From NCBI GenBank assembly GCA_036272915.1, contig DATAXV010000235.1:1-22317 (forward strand): a stretch of 22,317 nucleotides of DNA. Direction: 5' to 3'. Below, in pieces: positions 1-7,206 of this stretch (the stretch's first letter is position 1; each line of letters opens with the position of its first letter). A program made the translations under genes and the position numbers. The stretch is from DATAXV01 sp036272915. Lineage in GTDB: Bacteria; Chloroflexota; Dormibacteria; Dormibacterales; Dormibacteraceae. Below the pieces are notes generated by a model that was not told the DNA's origin, made no database searches, and saw only the letters and a list, made by a program, of their open reading frames with translations.

Positions 1-348
1 ACCCACCGATGAACACCCGTCGCGGGCACCGGCGAGCTCCAACTCCGTCGCCACCTGTAGAAAGAAGGCTTGGCAGAAACTCAGCCGCGAGCCCTCTGCG
101 ATGCCACGCACCTCCTCGACGAGTTCGGGGGCGTACCGCTCGACCGCGTCCATGTAACGAGTCGCGTCTCGGAGCGCATCGGACTCGGTCATGTGCCGCG
201 TCACACGCCCCATGCGCATCTCGTAGACCGCCCTAATCCGATCTCTTGCCGCCGACCCATGCTGCAGGCCCAACTCATGAGAATCGCCGCGCGCAGTGAT
301 CAGCGGTATCGCGCCCTCGTCCAACGACCCGACTCCCAGCCCAGACAC
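1..348 (-). CDS. C45-family acyltransferase/hydrolase (acyl-CoA:6-APA acyltransferase-like), 5' part only
   Basis: This is the N-terminal 116 codons of a minus-strand gene cut by the left edge. Near the start it reads ITARGDSHELGLQHG, the N-terminal pattern of peptidase family C45 (isopenicillin-N acyltransferase-like Ntn hydrolases). After a helical stretch ending FCQAFFLQVATELELAGA comes RDGCSSVG. In this family the proenzyme cuts itself before such a Cys (Gly-Cys), which then becomes the N-terminal nucleophile; here it would be Cys112, close to Cys103 of the fungal enzyme. Start: GTG at 348-346 has GGGAGG ten bases upstream; GTG at 366 is the alternative, and in-frame stops lie just beyond it. 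No signal peptide is evident. Substrate unknown; members acylate or deacylate amides. A palindrome at 384-399 lies directly upstream. The family call is fairly sure from the two motifs; the function is open. Confidence 0.78.
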   Translation of the reverse strand, partial: MSGLGVGSLDEGAIPLITARGDSHELGLQHGSAARDRIRAVYEMRMGRVTRHMTESDALRDATRYMDAVERYAPELVEEVRGIAEGSRLSFCQAFFLQVATELELAGARDGCSSVG

Positions 349-383
349 CTCGCCACGACCTCCCACCCGAACGCCGGTACCCG

Positions 384-399
384 TAGGTCATATGACCTA
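384..399. promoter_or_regulatory. Perfect 16-bp palindrome, candidate operator
   Basis: TAGGTCATATGACCTA is its own reverse complement. It lies 35-50 bases upstream of the likely start of the C45 gene, in the gap between that gene and the YCII gene. A partial copy of the half-site (TGACATA) follows at once, giving spaced GTCATA repeats on the minus strand. The shape fits a dimeric repressor such as a GntR-type protein, but no such regulator is encoded in the window, so this is inference. Confidence 0.5.
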
Positions 400-509
400 T
401 GACATAAGTGATCGTACCCGTACCCTCCGACCTCGTCAACTGGAAGGCGAAGTGGGGCTATCTGCTCGCATATGCCGGCTCGACTGGTGCAGAGCGACCA
501 CGCCGGACC

Positions 510-528
510 GCCCTTCGCGGCGAAGGGC
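510..528 (+). other. 8-bp stem-loop just before the YCII gene
   Basis: GCCCTTCG, loop CGG, CGAAGGGC: a perfect 8-bp stem ending 12 bases before the GTG at 541. There is no T-run after it, so a classical intrinsic terminator is unlikely. It overlaps the spacer of the putative promoter at 529-534, so it may act as DNA (operator) rather than RNA if that gene is leaderless. Confidence 0.4.
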
Positions 529-541
529 TAGCCTGGCGGAG
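529..541 (+). promoter_or_regulatory. Leaderless-type -10 element of the YCII gene
   Basis: TAGCCT at 529-534 matches the TANNNT -10 consensus. It lies six bases before the GTG at 541, so transcription would begin at the start codon. No usable Shine-Dalgarno precedes this GTG. No clear -35 is visible. Confidence 0.5.
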
Positions 542-843
542 TGGCCACCTATGCTGTCCGGCTGCGTCGTGAAGGCCCCTGGGACTGGGCGCGCGACATG
601 CGCGAGCAGGTGGAGTGGGAAGAGCATGCCCGCGTCATGGACGGGTTCGTCGACACCGGGTTCATCCTCCTCGGCGGGCCCCTCCAAGGGGACCGCGAGG
701 TCCTGATCGTCGTCGAGGCCGCTTCTGAGGACGCCATCCACCACCGGCTCTCGCAGGATCCCTGGATCAGGAGCGGAATGCTGACCCCGGCCAGCATCGA
801 GGCCTGGACGATACTGCTCGGCGGCGTTGGCGATCCGGGCTGA
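541..843 (+). CDS. YCII-domain small protein
   Basis: A 100-residue protein made of a single YCII-type ferredoxin-like fold. It opens MATYAVRL, then has EEHARVMDGFVDTGFILLGGPL, a beta-rich middle (REVLIVVEAASEDAIHHRL) and the ending SIEAWTILLGG, the usual layout of soil-bacterial YCII proteins that begin ATYAVRL and end PWTILL. The paired His and Asp residues expected in the family cleft are present (EEHARVMD). YCII proteins are mostly uncharacterised; some act as small dehalogenase or lyase-like enzymes. It starts on GTG with no good ribosome site and a TANNNT element six bases upstream. It is transcribed alone and converges on the HxlR gene. A GACCG-GCCG-CGGTC hairpin overlaps its stop codon (842-855) but has no T-run. 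Confidence 0.85.
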   Translation: MATYAVRLRREGPWDWARDMREQVEWEEHARVMDGFVDTGFILLGGPLQGDREVLIVVEAASEDAIHHRLSQDPWIRSGMLTPASIEAWTILLGGVGDPG

Positions 844-1038
844 CCGGCCGCGGTCGATGGCGCCGGCCGCCGACAATCCCTGAGTGCGGCGCGGTGATTC
901 ACCGGCGGGCGCCAAGCTCTGCGGCAGCCGTCGAGACCAACACCCTCGCCCGGCCGGGGCATGTCGGACAGGGACAGACCAAGAGGGCCGTACGATTCCC
1001 GCCGCGCGATGCGGACGAACGGTGACGCCGGCGATCTC

Positions 1039-1740
1039 TCAGGCTTCTGTCGCGGACGTCGCCGGTTCGGATCTGCCTCGCCCGAAGGGAAAGACGGCGA
1101 TCGCCTCCATGAAGGTGGCGACGGCATCAGGAGATCCGTCGACGTGAACGCGCTCAGCCATCCCGGCACGTGCCGCGGGCAGGTTGGCCAGGAACTCCGC
1201 CAAGTCGGTCCTCGTGGTCGTGACCGTCACCTGCGGATGGTCACCGGCTCCTTGCGCAACCGACCATGCGTCAGCGGTCCCCCTCACGGTGTAGGTCCCG
1301 TCGTCGACCAGCCGCAGCAGCCACTCGGCACCGTCGACGAAGAGGTGCTCGCGTTCCAGGAGGATCCGCAAGGCCAGGAGCAGGTGCTCGGGATGAGCGG
1401 GTTCACCCGGCTCCGGCGCGGCGAGCGCGTGGCGGAGACCCCAGTAGGCGAGGTCCTCGACGACCGGCGTCAGATCGGCCCCCGCCGGGGTCAGCGAGTA
1501 CCAGACCTCCCGCCTGCCGGGCACGCGATCGACGGAGACAAGACCGTCCGCTTCGAGCTCTCGCAACCGCATGGTGAGGGTCTTCGGGGTGATTCCGCCG
1601 AGACGCTCCTGCAGGTCCGTGAACCGCTTGGGACTCCCGGCCAGGTCGCGGACGATGAGCAGCACCCACCGGTCGCCGACGCGCTCGAGGGCCCTGGCCA
1701 GCATGCAGAAGTGCCCGTACGTCCGATGACCGGTCGCCAT
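1039..1740 (-). CDS. HxlR-family transcriptional regulator with C-terminal extension
   Basis: A 233-residue regulator. Residues about 8-105 are an HxlR winged helix: CMLARALERVGDRWVLLIVR, then FTDLQERLGGITPKTLTMRL (recognition region) and LEADGLVSVDRVPGRREVWY (wing). The single N-terminal Cys12 sits where HxlR members such as YodB and QorR carry a redox- or electrophile-sensing Cys; sensing here is inference. Residues about 115-225 form a second domain resembling the SCP2-like tail seen on many actinobacterial HxlR proteins (hydrophobic ligand pocket), so a small-molecule effector is plausible. The gene is divergent from the MFS transporter with 86 bases between starts, the standard layout of a local repressor of an efflux pump. 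TACAGT lies six bases before the ATG, so its mRNA may be leaderless. Confidence 0.9.
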   Translation of the reverse strand: MATGHRTYGHFCMLARALERVGDRWVLLIVRDLAGSPKRFTDLQERLGGITPKTLTMRLRELEADGLVSVDRVPGRREVWYSLTPAGADLTPVVEDLAYWGLRHALAAPEPGEPAHPEHLLLALRILLEREHLFVDGAEWLLRLVDDGTYTVRGTADAWSVAQGAGDHPQVTVTTTRTDLAEFLANLPAARAGMAERVHVDGSPDAVATFMEAIAVFPFGRGRSEPATSATEA

Positions 1741-1746
1741 GGTCCT

Positions 1747-1752
1747 ACTGTA
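1747..1752 (-). promoter_or_regulatory. Leaderless-type -10 element of the HxlR gene
   Basis: On the minus strand TACAGT is followed by six bases (AGGACC) and the ATG at 1740. This is the same spacing as at the YCII gene and matches TANNNT. The AGGA could also act as a weak, close ribosome site, so this promoter call is not exclusive. Confidence 0.45.
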
Positions 1753-1786
1753 CGAAACTTTAGTCTCAGATAAATAGGATCTTTTT

Positions 1787-1803
1787 GATAGTATCTTTCT
1801 ATC
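1787..1803. promoter_or_regulatory. Inverted repeat in the HxlR/MFS divergent promoter region
   Basis: GATAG-TATCTTT-CTATC is an inverted repeat with 5-bp arms, within an unusually AT-rich stretch (about 1755-1803) that also contains GGATC and GTATC echoes of the half-site. It lies 24-40 bases before the MFS start, where a repressor would block transcription. The likely binder is the divergent HxlR protein (inference). Confidence 0.4.
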
Positions 1804-1826
1804 GGACTTCTCTCAGGAGGATGCGG

Positions 1827-3485
1827 ATGGAAACTCGGTTCACGGCTCGGCGTCGGATGGCCATCGTGTTGGCCCTCTGCCTGAGCGCGTTCCTGATCAG
1901 CGTCGACGTGACGATCGTGAACGTCGCTCTTCCCACCCTCGTTCGGGCACTCGGTGCCACCACCACCGAGCTGGAGTGGGTGGTCGACGCCTACAGCCTC
2001 GTCTTCGCGGCATTCGTGCTGGCGGCGGGCAGTCTGAGCGACCGCCAGGGCCGCAAGGGCACGCTGCTCGCCGGTCTCGTCGTCTTCGCGTCCGGCAGCC
2101 TGGCGGGCGCCCTCGTTCACACCACGGCGGACCTGATCACGGCACGCGCGGTCATGGGAGTGGGAGCCGCCCTCATGTTCCCCTCCACCCTCTCGCTGCT
2201 CGTGAACGTCTTCGTCGAGCGCGGAGAGCGGGCCCAGGCCATAGGGCTGTGGGGGGCGACCACCGGTGTCGGGATCGCCACCGGGCCCATCGTCGGTGGA
2301 TGGCTGCTGGAGCACTTCTGGTGGGGAAGCATCTTCGCCTTCATGGCGGCGGCCGCGGGCTTCATCGCGGTGCTCGTCGCACGGGCGGTTCCCCCCTCCC
2401 GCGACCCAAGGACTCCGCCGGTCGACTGGCCGGGCTTCGGCCTCTCGTCGGCCGGCATGGCCGTTCTCATCCTGGGCGTGATCGAGGCCCCCGACTGGGG
2501 GTGGGGGTCATCCGCCGCGGTGTCCACGATGGCGGCCGGGGCGGCGCTGCTGGCCCTGTTCGTCCTCTTCGAACGGCGGACCGCTCACCCCATGCTGGAC
2601 GTGGGCCTGTTCCGCAATCTTCGCTTCACCGCGGCGAGCGGGTCGGTGGCGATCTCGTTCTTCGCCCTCCAGGGGTTCATCTTCCTGATCACCCAGTACT
2701 TCCAGTTCATCAAGACCTTCAGCCCGCTCGGCACCGGCGTTCGCCTCCTCCCGGTCGCGACCGCCGTCGCCGTCGCCTCGGTCCTGGGTACCAGGCTCAC
2801 CGTCCGGATCGGCAACAAGGTGATCGTGGCCGGCGGCCTCCTGCTCTTCGCGACCGCACTCCTTTGGACGGCCACCGTCTCCGGGTCGACCTCCTACGCC
2901 ACCATCGTCGTCCAGATGCTCCTGCTCGGAGCCGGAATGGGGCTGACCAGCGCTCCGGCGACCGAGGCGATCATGGGCGCGGTCCCGACGGCCAAGGCCG
3001 GCGTCGGCTCGGCCGTCAACGATGCCGTCCGGCTGTTCGGCGGGACCCTGGGCGTGGCGGTCATCGGCAGCATCGCCGCCTCGCTCTACACGAGCCGGCT
3101 CGCGTCGACCGCTCCTGCCCATCTGCCGGCGCAGGTCGTGGCGGCGGCGAAGGGATCGCTCGGGGGCGCCATCGCCGCGTCGCACATCCTGACCAGGGCC
3201 GGGCTCGGCCATGCCGGGCAGGCATTGGCAAGCAGCGCCGGCGGGGCCTTCCTGCACGGCCTTGCCGGGGGTTGCCTCGTGGCCGGCGGTGTCGCCCTCG
3301 CCGGGGCGATCGTGGCCGGGCTCTTCCTTCCCGCCCGTCCGAAGCGGGAGACGTTGGAGCAGTCACCGCCATCTTCCGAGATCGCCTTCCTGACGGTCGA
3401 GTCCCCCGAGCTTCCTCTGCCGCCCGCAGCCATCGGGTCATCGGTGGCGGCCACGCCGGACGGCTCGGACGGGGAGGCACCGTAG
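1827..3485 (+). CDS. MFS drug-efflux transporter, DHA2 (EmrB/QacA) type, 14 TM
   Basis: A 552-residue inner-membrane proton antiporter. TM1 has the DHA2 motif (LISVDVTIVNVALPTL). The loop after TM2 has motif A (GSLSDRQGRKGTLL). TM5 has the antiporter motif C region (GVGIATGPIVGGWLLEHFWW). Hydrophobic segments continue to about residue 505, matching 14 TM helices; the last 45 residues are polar and cytosolic. The start at 1827 is chosen because AGGAGG (1815-1820) sits six bases before it; an ATG at 1821 touches the ribosome site and is less likely. Substrate cannot be read from sequence; family members export lipophilic drugs and natural products. The divergent HxlR protein probably represses it. 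A methyltransferase follows after 72 bases and a GNAT enzyme after that, consistent with an efflux-plus-modification unit. Confidence 0.92.
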   Translation: METRFTARRRMAIVLALCLSAFLISVDVTIVNVALPTLVRALGATTTELEWVVDAYSLVFAAFVLAAGSLSDRQGRKGTLLAGLVVFASGSLAGALVHTTADLITARAVMGVGAALMFPSTLSLLVNVFVERGERAQAIGLWGATTGVGIATGPIVGGWLLEHFWWGSIFAFMAAAAGFIAVLVARAVPPSRDPRTPPVDWPGFGLSSAGMAVLILGVIEAPDWGWGSSAAVSTMAAGAALLALFVLFERRTAHPMLDVGLFRNLRFTAASGSVAISFFALQGFIFLITQYFQFIKTFSPLGTGVRLLPVATAVAVASVLGTRLTVRIGNKVIVAGGLLLFATALLWTATVSGSTSYATIVVQMLLLGAGMGLTSAPATEAIMGAVPTAKAGVGSAVNDAVRLFGGTLGVAVIGSIAASLYTSRLASTAPAHLPAQVVAAAKGSLGGAIAASHILTRAGLGHAGQALASSAGGAFLHGLAGGCLVAGGVALAGAIVAGLFLPARPKRETLEQSPPSSEIAFLTVESPELPLPPAAIGSSVAATPDGSDGEAP

Positions 3486-3557
3486 GGTGCGCGTGCCTCT
3501 CCGCGGCCTGCCGCCCCTGCCGGCGACCGCGTCGATCACCGAATAAGGAATAGACCG

Positions 3558-4430
3558 ATGACAGCGAACATCAGCGAGAGCGGTGTCCCCCAACCCGTCG
3601 ACAGACGCGAGGATGAGGATGAGATGAAGACCCGGATCGCCGACCAGTACACGACCGGCCTGTCCCGGCACAACATCGAACAGGCTCTGATCGCCGCCGG
3701 CATGGACCTCGACCACCTGCGGCCCACCGACCTCGGAGTGTTCGAGGACTTCCACACTCTCGGTCGGGTCGCCACCAGCCAGCTGGCTGAGCTGGCCTCG
3801 ATCAGCAGCCATGACCGGGTGATCGACGCCGGAAGCGGGATCGGCGGAACCGCTCGCTTCCTGGCCCACCAGTACGCCTGCACCGTCACGGCGGTCGACC
3901 TGACCGATGAATACTGCGACACCGCCCGGTGGCTGAATCGGCTCGTCGGGCTCGACGGCAGGATCACCGTCCGGCAGGGAGACGTGACGCACCTGCCCTT
4001 CGCCGATGCCACCTTCGACGTGCTCATGAGCCAGCACGTGCAGATGAACGTCGCCGACAAGGCCAGCCTGTACGCGGAGGCGCACCGGGTGCTCGTCGCC
4101 CAGGGCCGGCTGGCGATCTGGGATCTCACCGCCGGCACACCCGGTGAGCTCCAGTACCCGCTCCCATGGGCTGACGGCCCCGACCGCAGTTACCTCGTCT
4201 CCGCCGACCAGTTGCGAGCGACGATCGAGGCCGCCGGCTTCCGCGTGGTCGCCTGGAACGATCTCAGCGAACAGGCGGCGGCGGTCATGAAGAGCTCGGC
4301 GTCTTCTCCGCCCCGGCCGCTCGGACTGCACACCTTCGTCGAGAACTTCGCGGAGAAGGCCCAGAACCTCACCCGTGGACTCTCCGGCGGAAGGCTCCGC
4401 GTGATCCAGGCCGTCGCCCGTGTCAGCTGA
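3558..4430 (+). CDS. Class I SAM-dependent methyltransferase (sarcosine/dimethylglycine N-methyltransferase-like)
   Basis: A 290-residue cytosolic methyltransferase. SAM motif I is VIDAGSGIGGTARFLA (from residue 88), the acidic end of strand 2 is AVDLTDEY, motif II/III are GDVTHLPFADATFDVLMSQHV, and post-motif LYAEAHRVLVAQGRLAIWD. The N-terminal pattern DLDHLRPTDLGVFEDFHTLGR is typical of the subgroup annotated as sarcosine/dimethylglycine methyltransferases, but many of these act on other small molecules, so the substrate is open. AAGGA precedes the ATG at good spacing. The first 22 residues are acidic and poorly conserved; MKTRI at residue 23 is a possible later start. It lies 72 bases after the transporter in the same direction, so co-transcription is likely. 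Confidence 0.88.
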   Translation: MTANISESGVPQPVDRREDEDEMKTRIADQYTTGLSRHNIEQALIAAGMDLDHLRPTDLGVFEDFHTLGRVATSQLAELASISSHDRVIDAGSGIGGTARFLAHQYACTVTAVDLTDEYCDTARWLNRLVGLDGRITVRQGDVTHLPFADATFDVLMSQHVQMNVADKASLYAEAHRVLVAQGRLAIWDLTAGTPGELQYPLPWADGPDRSYLVSADQLRATIEAAGFRVVAWNDLSEQAAAVMKSSASSPPRPLGLHTFVENFAEKAQNLTRGLSGGRLRVIQAVARVS

Positions 4431-4452
4431 TCCGGAGCATAGTTCGACGTCG

Positions 4453-4875
4453 ATGGATCTACGAGAGGCGACGCTCGACGACGCGCCCGATGTGGCGGCG
4501 CTGCTCACCCAGCTCGGCTACCCGGTCGATCCCGAGACGGCGAGAACGCGCATCGCCGCGACCGACGAGACCGTGGTGCTCGCCACCGACGGCTCCCGGG
4601 TTCTCGCCCTGATGGCCCTCGACAGCTACCGCTGCATCGCCTACGCCGACCCGATCATGCGCATCACCTCCCTCGTCGTCGGCGAGGGAGGGCGGCGCGC
4701 CGGCGTCGGGCGGGTTCTCATCGAGGAGGCACGGCGGCGTGCGCTCGCTCGGGGCTGTCAGGGGCTCGAGGTGACGAGCGGCATCCGGGCCGAACGGGAG
4801 GGCGCCCACGCCTTCTACCCCGCCCAGGGCTTCCAGCTCAACTCCCACCGCTACTGGATGCCGCTCGCCGGCTGA
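4453..4875 (+). CDS. GNAT-family N-acetyltransferase
   Basis: A 140-residue GNAT. It opens MDLREATLDDAPDVAALLTQLGYPVD (family beta1-alpha1), has the central strand MRITSLVVGEGGRRAGVGRVLIEEARRRA containing the acetyl-CoA loop R-x-x-G-V-G, and ends AHAFYPAQGFQLNSHRYWM with the usual late Tyr. The ATG at 4453 fits the family start; an upstream in-frame GTG at 4420 would overlap the methyltransferase by 11 bases and add a non-conserved tail. No clear ribosome site precedes 4453; CATAGT ten bases upstream may be a -10 for a near-leaderless message. Substrate unknown. It ends eight bases from the convergent GH172 gene, with little room for a terminator. Confidence 0.87.
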   Translation: MDLREATLDDAPDVAALLTQLGYPVDPETARTRIAATDETVVLATDGSRVLALMALDSYRCIAYADPIMRITSLVVGEGGRRAGVGRVLIEEARRRALARGCQGLEVTSGIRAEREGAHAFYPAQGFQLNSHRYWMPLAG

Positions 4876-4883
4876 GTCGGGCC

Positions 4884-5969
4884 TCAGATCACCTCCAGGC
4901 CGTTGCGGTCGGGCAGGGTCGGGAACCGTGCGTGAGGCTCGGTCTGGTACCAGAACGCGGTCGAGGCGATGTCATCCTGCAGCGGCAGGTACCGGCCCTC
5001 CGAGCGCCAGCCCAGCGCCTGGATCGTCACCCGCAGGTCCTCCTCGAAGCGGATCGCGTCCTGGATGTGCCAGCGGTACATGCCGAAGCGCTGCTGGCTC
5101 CGCTCACAGCCGTCCGGCTCGGTGATCTGGTGGAAGCCGAGGTAGTTGGTCGAATACCGGGCGTAGTGGCCCTGCGGCTGCTCGAAGCACCAGGCGCCGC
5201 CGAAGTAGTCCTCGCTGCCGGTGCCACAGATGGTCGGCCACTCGGAGTCGCCGTCCATGAAGAACTTCATCTCGCCCTCGCCCCACCAGCCGCTGTTGTT
5301 GGAGCCCCAGGCGATGTAGGTGCCGACGTACTGTCCTCGCCCCTTCACCCCCTCGAGCAGGGTGTGATCGGTCATGTACTGGAGGGGGTTGCTCCGGCGC
5401 CATTGCGCGTGCAGATAGGCGACGTCCTCGGGCACGTCGGTGAGCACGTAGTCGACCTGGTAGAAGAAGCCGCGGATGCGCTCGGGCGAGAGGTTCTCGA
5501 TCGTGATCCGGGCGTGCGAGCGGAAGGGCATCTCCCAGTAGCTGTTGAACCCTCCCGCCGGGTTGACCGCGATCGGCAGCGAGGACACGTCGCTCCGCTC
5601 GCACCACCCGTTGCAGAAGAAGTCGCCCAGCGGCACCTCCACCGAGGGCGCCTCCTCCCCGTCCCAGTACATCCGCAGCACCAGGCTCCGCCAGCGCTTG
5701 GGATCGACCGTGATCCAGATGTGCTGGATCGCGCCGGGACCCTCGATGTCGGCGAGGGTCGCGACCTGGCCGGGATCGAGGGCGATGCAGGGAGACACCT
5801 TCCAGCTCCGACCGAGCTCGCGGGCCGCGTTCGAGCCCTCGCCCTCCTCCGCCATGCCGCCGGCGCCCTTGGCGCCGTTGAAGTTCTCGGCACTGATCGA
5901 CCGGCTCTTCGCCGTCGAGAGCCGCCAGAGGTTGCCGAGGTTGGATCCGAGGCCGTTGTACTGCTCCAC
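4884..5969 (-). CDS. GH172 (DUF2961) glycoside hydrolase, downstream copy
   Basis: A 361-residue DUF2961 protein, the domain classed as GH172. Characterised members are alpha-D-fructofuranosidase/difructose dianhydride I synthase and exo-alpha-D-arabinofuranosidases that act on mycobacterial arabinan. Visible motifs are RSISAENFNG near the N-terminus, IEGPGAIQHIWITV, SVEVPLGDFFCNGW, NPAGGFNSYWEMPFR, the WWGEGEMKFFMDGD segment and CGTGSEDYFGGAW. The last two carry the conserved glutamates that fit the family's catalytic pair (inference on exact residues). No signal peptide, so cytosolic. It starts on GTG at 5969 with AGGAG in front; that AGGAG overlaps the TAG stop of the upstream copy, giving tight translational coupling over nine bases. 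Its C-terminal third is almost identical to the upstream copy. Exact sugar substrate unknown. Confidence 0.9.
   Translation of the reverse strand: MEQYNGLGSNLGNLWRLSTAKSRSISAENFNGAKGAGGMAEEGEGSNAARELGRSWKVSPCIALDPGQVATLADIEGPGAIQHIWITVDPKRWRSLVLRMYWDGEEAPSVEVPLGDFFCNGWCERSDVSSLPIAVNPAGGFNSYWEMPFRSHARITIENLSPERIRGFFYQVDYVLTDVPEDVAYLHAQWRRSNPLQYMTDHTLLEGVKGRGQYVGTYIAWGSNNSGWWGEGEMKFFMDGDSEWPTICGTGSEDYFGGAWCFEQPQGHYARYSTNYLGFHQITEPDGCERSQQRFGMYRWHIQDAIRFEEDLRVTIQALGWRSEGRYLPLQDDIASTAFWYQTEPHARFPTLPDRNGLEVI
4975..5063. repeat. 89-bp exact repeat shared by the two GH172 genes (second copy 6070-6158)
   Basis: This block, encoding part of the C-terminal strands (VTIQALGWRSEGRYLPLQDD region), is base-for-base identical to 6070-6158, at an offset of 1095. 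A second shared block is 5512-5572 (61 bp, partner at 6604-6664), with 5588-5645 also nearly perfect. Synonymous positions are identical too, so recent duplication or gene conversion is more likely than protein-level constraint alone. Confidence 0.85.
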
Positions 5970-5978
5970 GCGCGTCTC

Positions 5979-7067
5979 CTAGATGACTTCGATGCCGTTG
6001 CGGCCGGGCAGGGTCGGGAACGAGGCGTGAGGCTCGGTATGGTACCAGAACGCGGTCGAGGCGATGTCGTCCTGCAGCGGCAGGTACCGGCCCTCCGAGC
6101 GCCAGCCCAGCGCCTGGATCGTCACCCGCAGGTCCTCCTCGAAGCGGATCGCGTCCTGCACGTGCCAGCGGTACATGCCGAAGCGCTGCTGACTCCGCTC
6201 GCAGCCGTCCGGCTCGATGACCTGGTGAAAGCCGAGGTAGCTGGTCGAGTAGGGGCGGTAGCGGCCTTCTTCGATGAAGCCGTAGGCGCCGCCGAAGTAG
6301 TCCTCGGTACCGGTGCCGCAGATGGTCGGCCACTCGGAGTCGCCGTCGAGGAAGAACTTCACCTCCCCCTCACCCCACCAGGCGTTGTTGTTGGAGCCCC
6401 AGGCCAGATAGGTCCCGACGTACTGGCCACGGCCGCGCACGCCGTCGAGCAGGGTGTGGTCCTGCATGTAGGGCAGGGGGTTGCTCCGCCGCCACTGCGC
6501 GTGCAGGTAGCCGATCTCCTCGGGGAGCTCGAGCAGATCATGGTCGACCTGGTAGTAGAGCCCGCCGATCTCCTCCGGCGTCAGGTTCTCGACCGTGATC
6601 CGCGCGTGCGAGCGGAAGGGCATCTCCCAGTAGCTGTTGAACCCTCCCGCCGGGTTGACCGCGACCGGCAGCGAGGCGATGTCGCTCCGCTCGCACCACC
6701 CGTTGCAGAAGAAGTCGCCCAGCGGCACCTCCACCGACGGTGCCTCCTCCCCATCCCAGTACATCCGCAGCACCAGGCCGCGCCAGTGCCGGTTGTGGAC
6801 GGTGAGCCAGAGGTGGCGGACGATGCCAGGGCCCTCGATGTCGGCCAGGGTCACCGCCTCCCCGGCGGCGACGCGGATGCTCGGTGACACCTTCCAGCTC
6901 CGGCCGAGCTCGCGAGCCGCCCTGGCCCCGGTCCCCTGCTCGCCGGCGCCGCCGGCCTCCTCGGCGCCGGTGAAGTTCTCGGCGCTGATCGACCGGCTCC
7001 GGGCGGCCATAAGGCGCCAGGGAGCTCTCTCTGACCCGGAATCACGGTGCGAGTCGTCCAACGGCAC
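5979..7067 (-). CDS. GH172 (DUF2961) glycoside hydrolase, upstream copy
   Basis: A 362-residue paralogue and operon partner of the next gene, with the same motif order: RSISAENFTG, IEGPGIVRHLWLTV, SVEVPLGDFFCNGW, NPAGGFNSYWEMPFR, WWGEGEVKFFLDGD and CGTGTEDYFGGAYGF. The middle (after FNSYWEMPFR) and the segment after YFGGA differ most from the partner, so the pair may have diverged in substrate while keeping the catalytic core. Start: the strong GGGGAGG at 7071-7077 (minus strand) sits three bases before GTG 7067 and nine before TTG 7061. Both are possible, giving 362 or 360 residues against 361 for the paralogue; ATG 7010 would cut conserved residues. No signal peptide. Divergent from the TetR gene, which probably controls it through the half-sites near 7169-7206. 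Confidence 0.88.
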   Translation of the reverse strand: MPLDDSHRDSGSERAPWRLMAARSRSISAENFTGAEEAGGAGEQGTGARAARELGRSWKVSPSIRVAAGEAVTLADIEGPGIVRHLWLTVHNRHWRGLVLRMYWDGEEAPSVEVPLGDFFCNGWCERSDIASLPVAVNPAGGFNSYWEMPFRSHARITVENLTPEEIGGLYYQVDHDLLELPEEIGYLHAQWRRSNPLPYMQDHTLLDGVRGRGQYVGTYLAWGSNNNAWWGEGEVKFFLDGDSEWPTICGTGTEDYFGGAYGFIEEGRYRPYSTSYLGFHQVIEPDGCERSQQRFGMYRWHVQDAIRFEEDLRVTIQALGWRSEGRYLPLQDDIASTAFWYHTEPHASFPTLPGRNGIEVI

Positions 7068-7168
7068 GTACCTCCCCTTATGTGGTCGAGCGTCCAGCGT
7101 AACCAATTCCCGGCATCCCTTCCGCCATCGCGCCGAACCCGGAGTAATCGTTCTCACCGACGCGGCGG

Positions 7169-7206
7169 TGACCAGATGATGTCTGACCAATTTTCAAACC
7201 TGGTCA
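7169..7206. promoter_or_regulatory. TGACCA/TGGTCA half-sites between GH172 and TetR genes, candidate TetR operator
   Basis: TGACCA at 7184-7189 and TGGTCA at 7201-7206 form an inverted repeat with an 11-base spacer. A third TGACCA lies at 7169-7174, 15 bases upstream in direct orientation. The inverted pair spans the -35 and the edge of the -10 of the TetR promoter. Binding by the adjacent TetR protein would autoregulate it and could also block the divergent GH172 promoter (inference). Confidence 0.55.

Noticed and set aside
70..402. Plus-strand frame at the left edge
   Set aside because: The minus strand of the same DNA encodes a recognisable C45 N-terminus with the DGC nucleophile motif, so the plus frame is its shadow.
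4932..6887. Plus-strand 651-codon frame across both GH172 genes with an internal repeat
   Set aside because: Its internal repeat only reflects the tandem duplication of the real minus-strand genes.
7068..7190. N-terminal extension of the upstream GH172 gene to an ATG at 7190
   Set aside because: It would overlap the TetR control region and adds about 40 residues absent from the paralogue; GGGGAGG lies just before GTG 7067.
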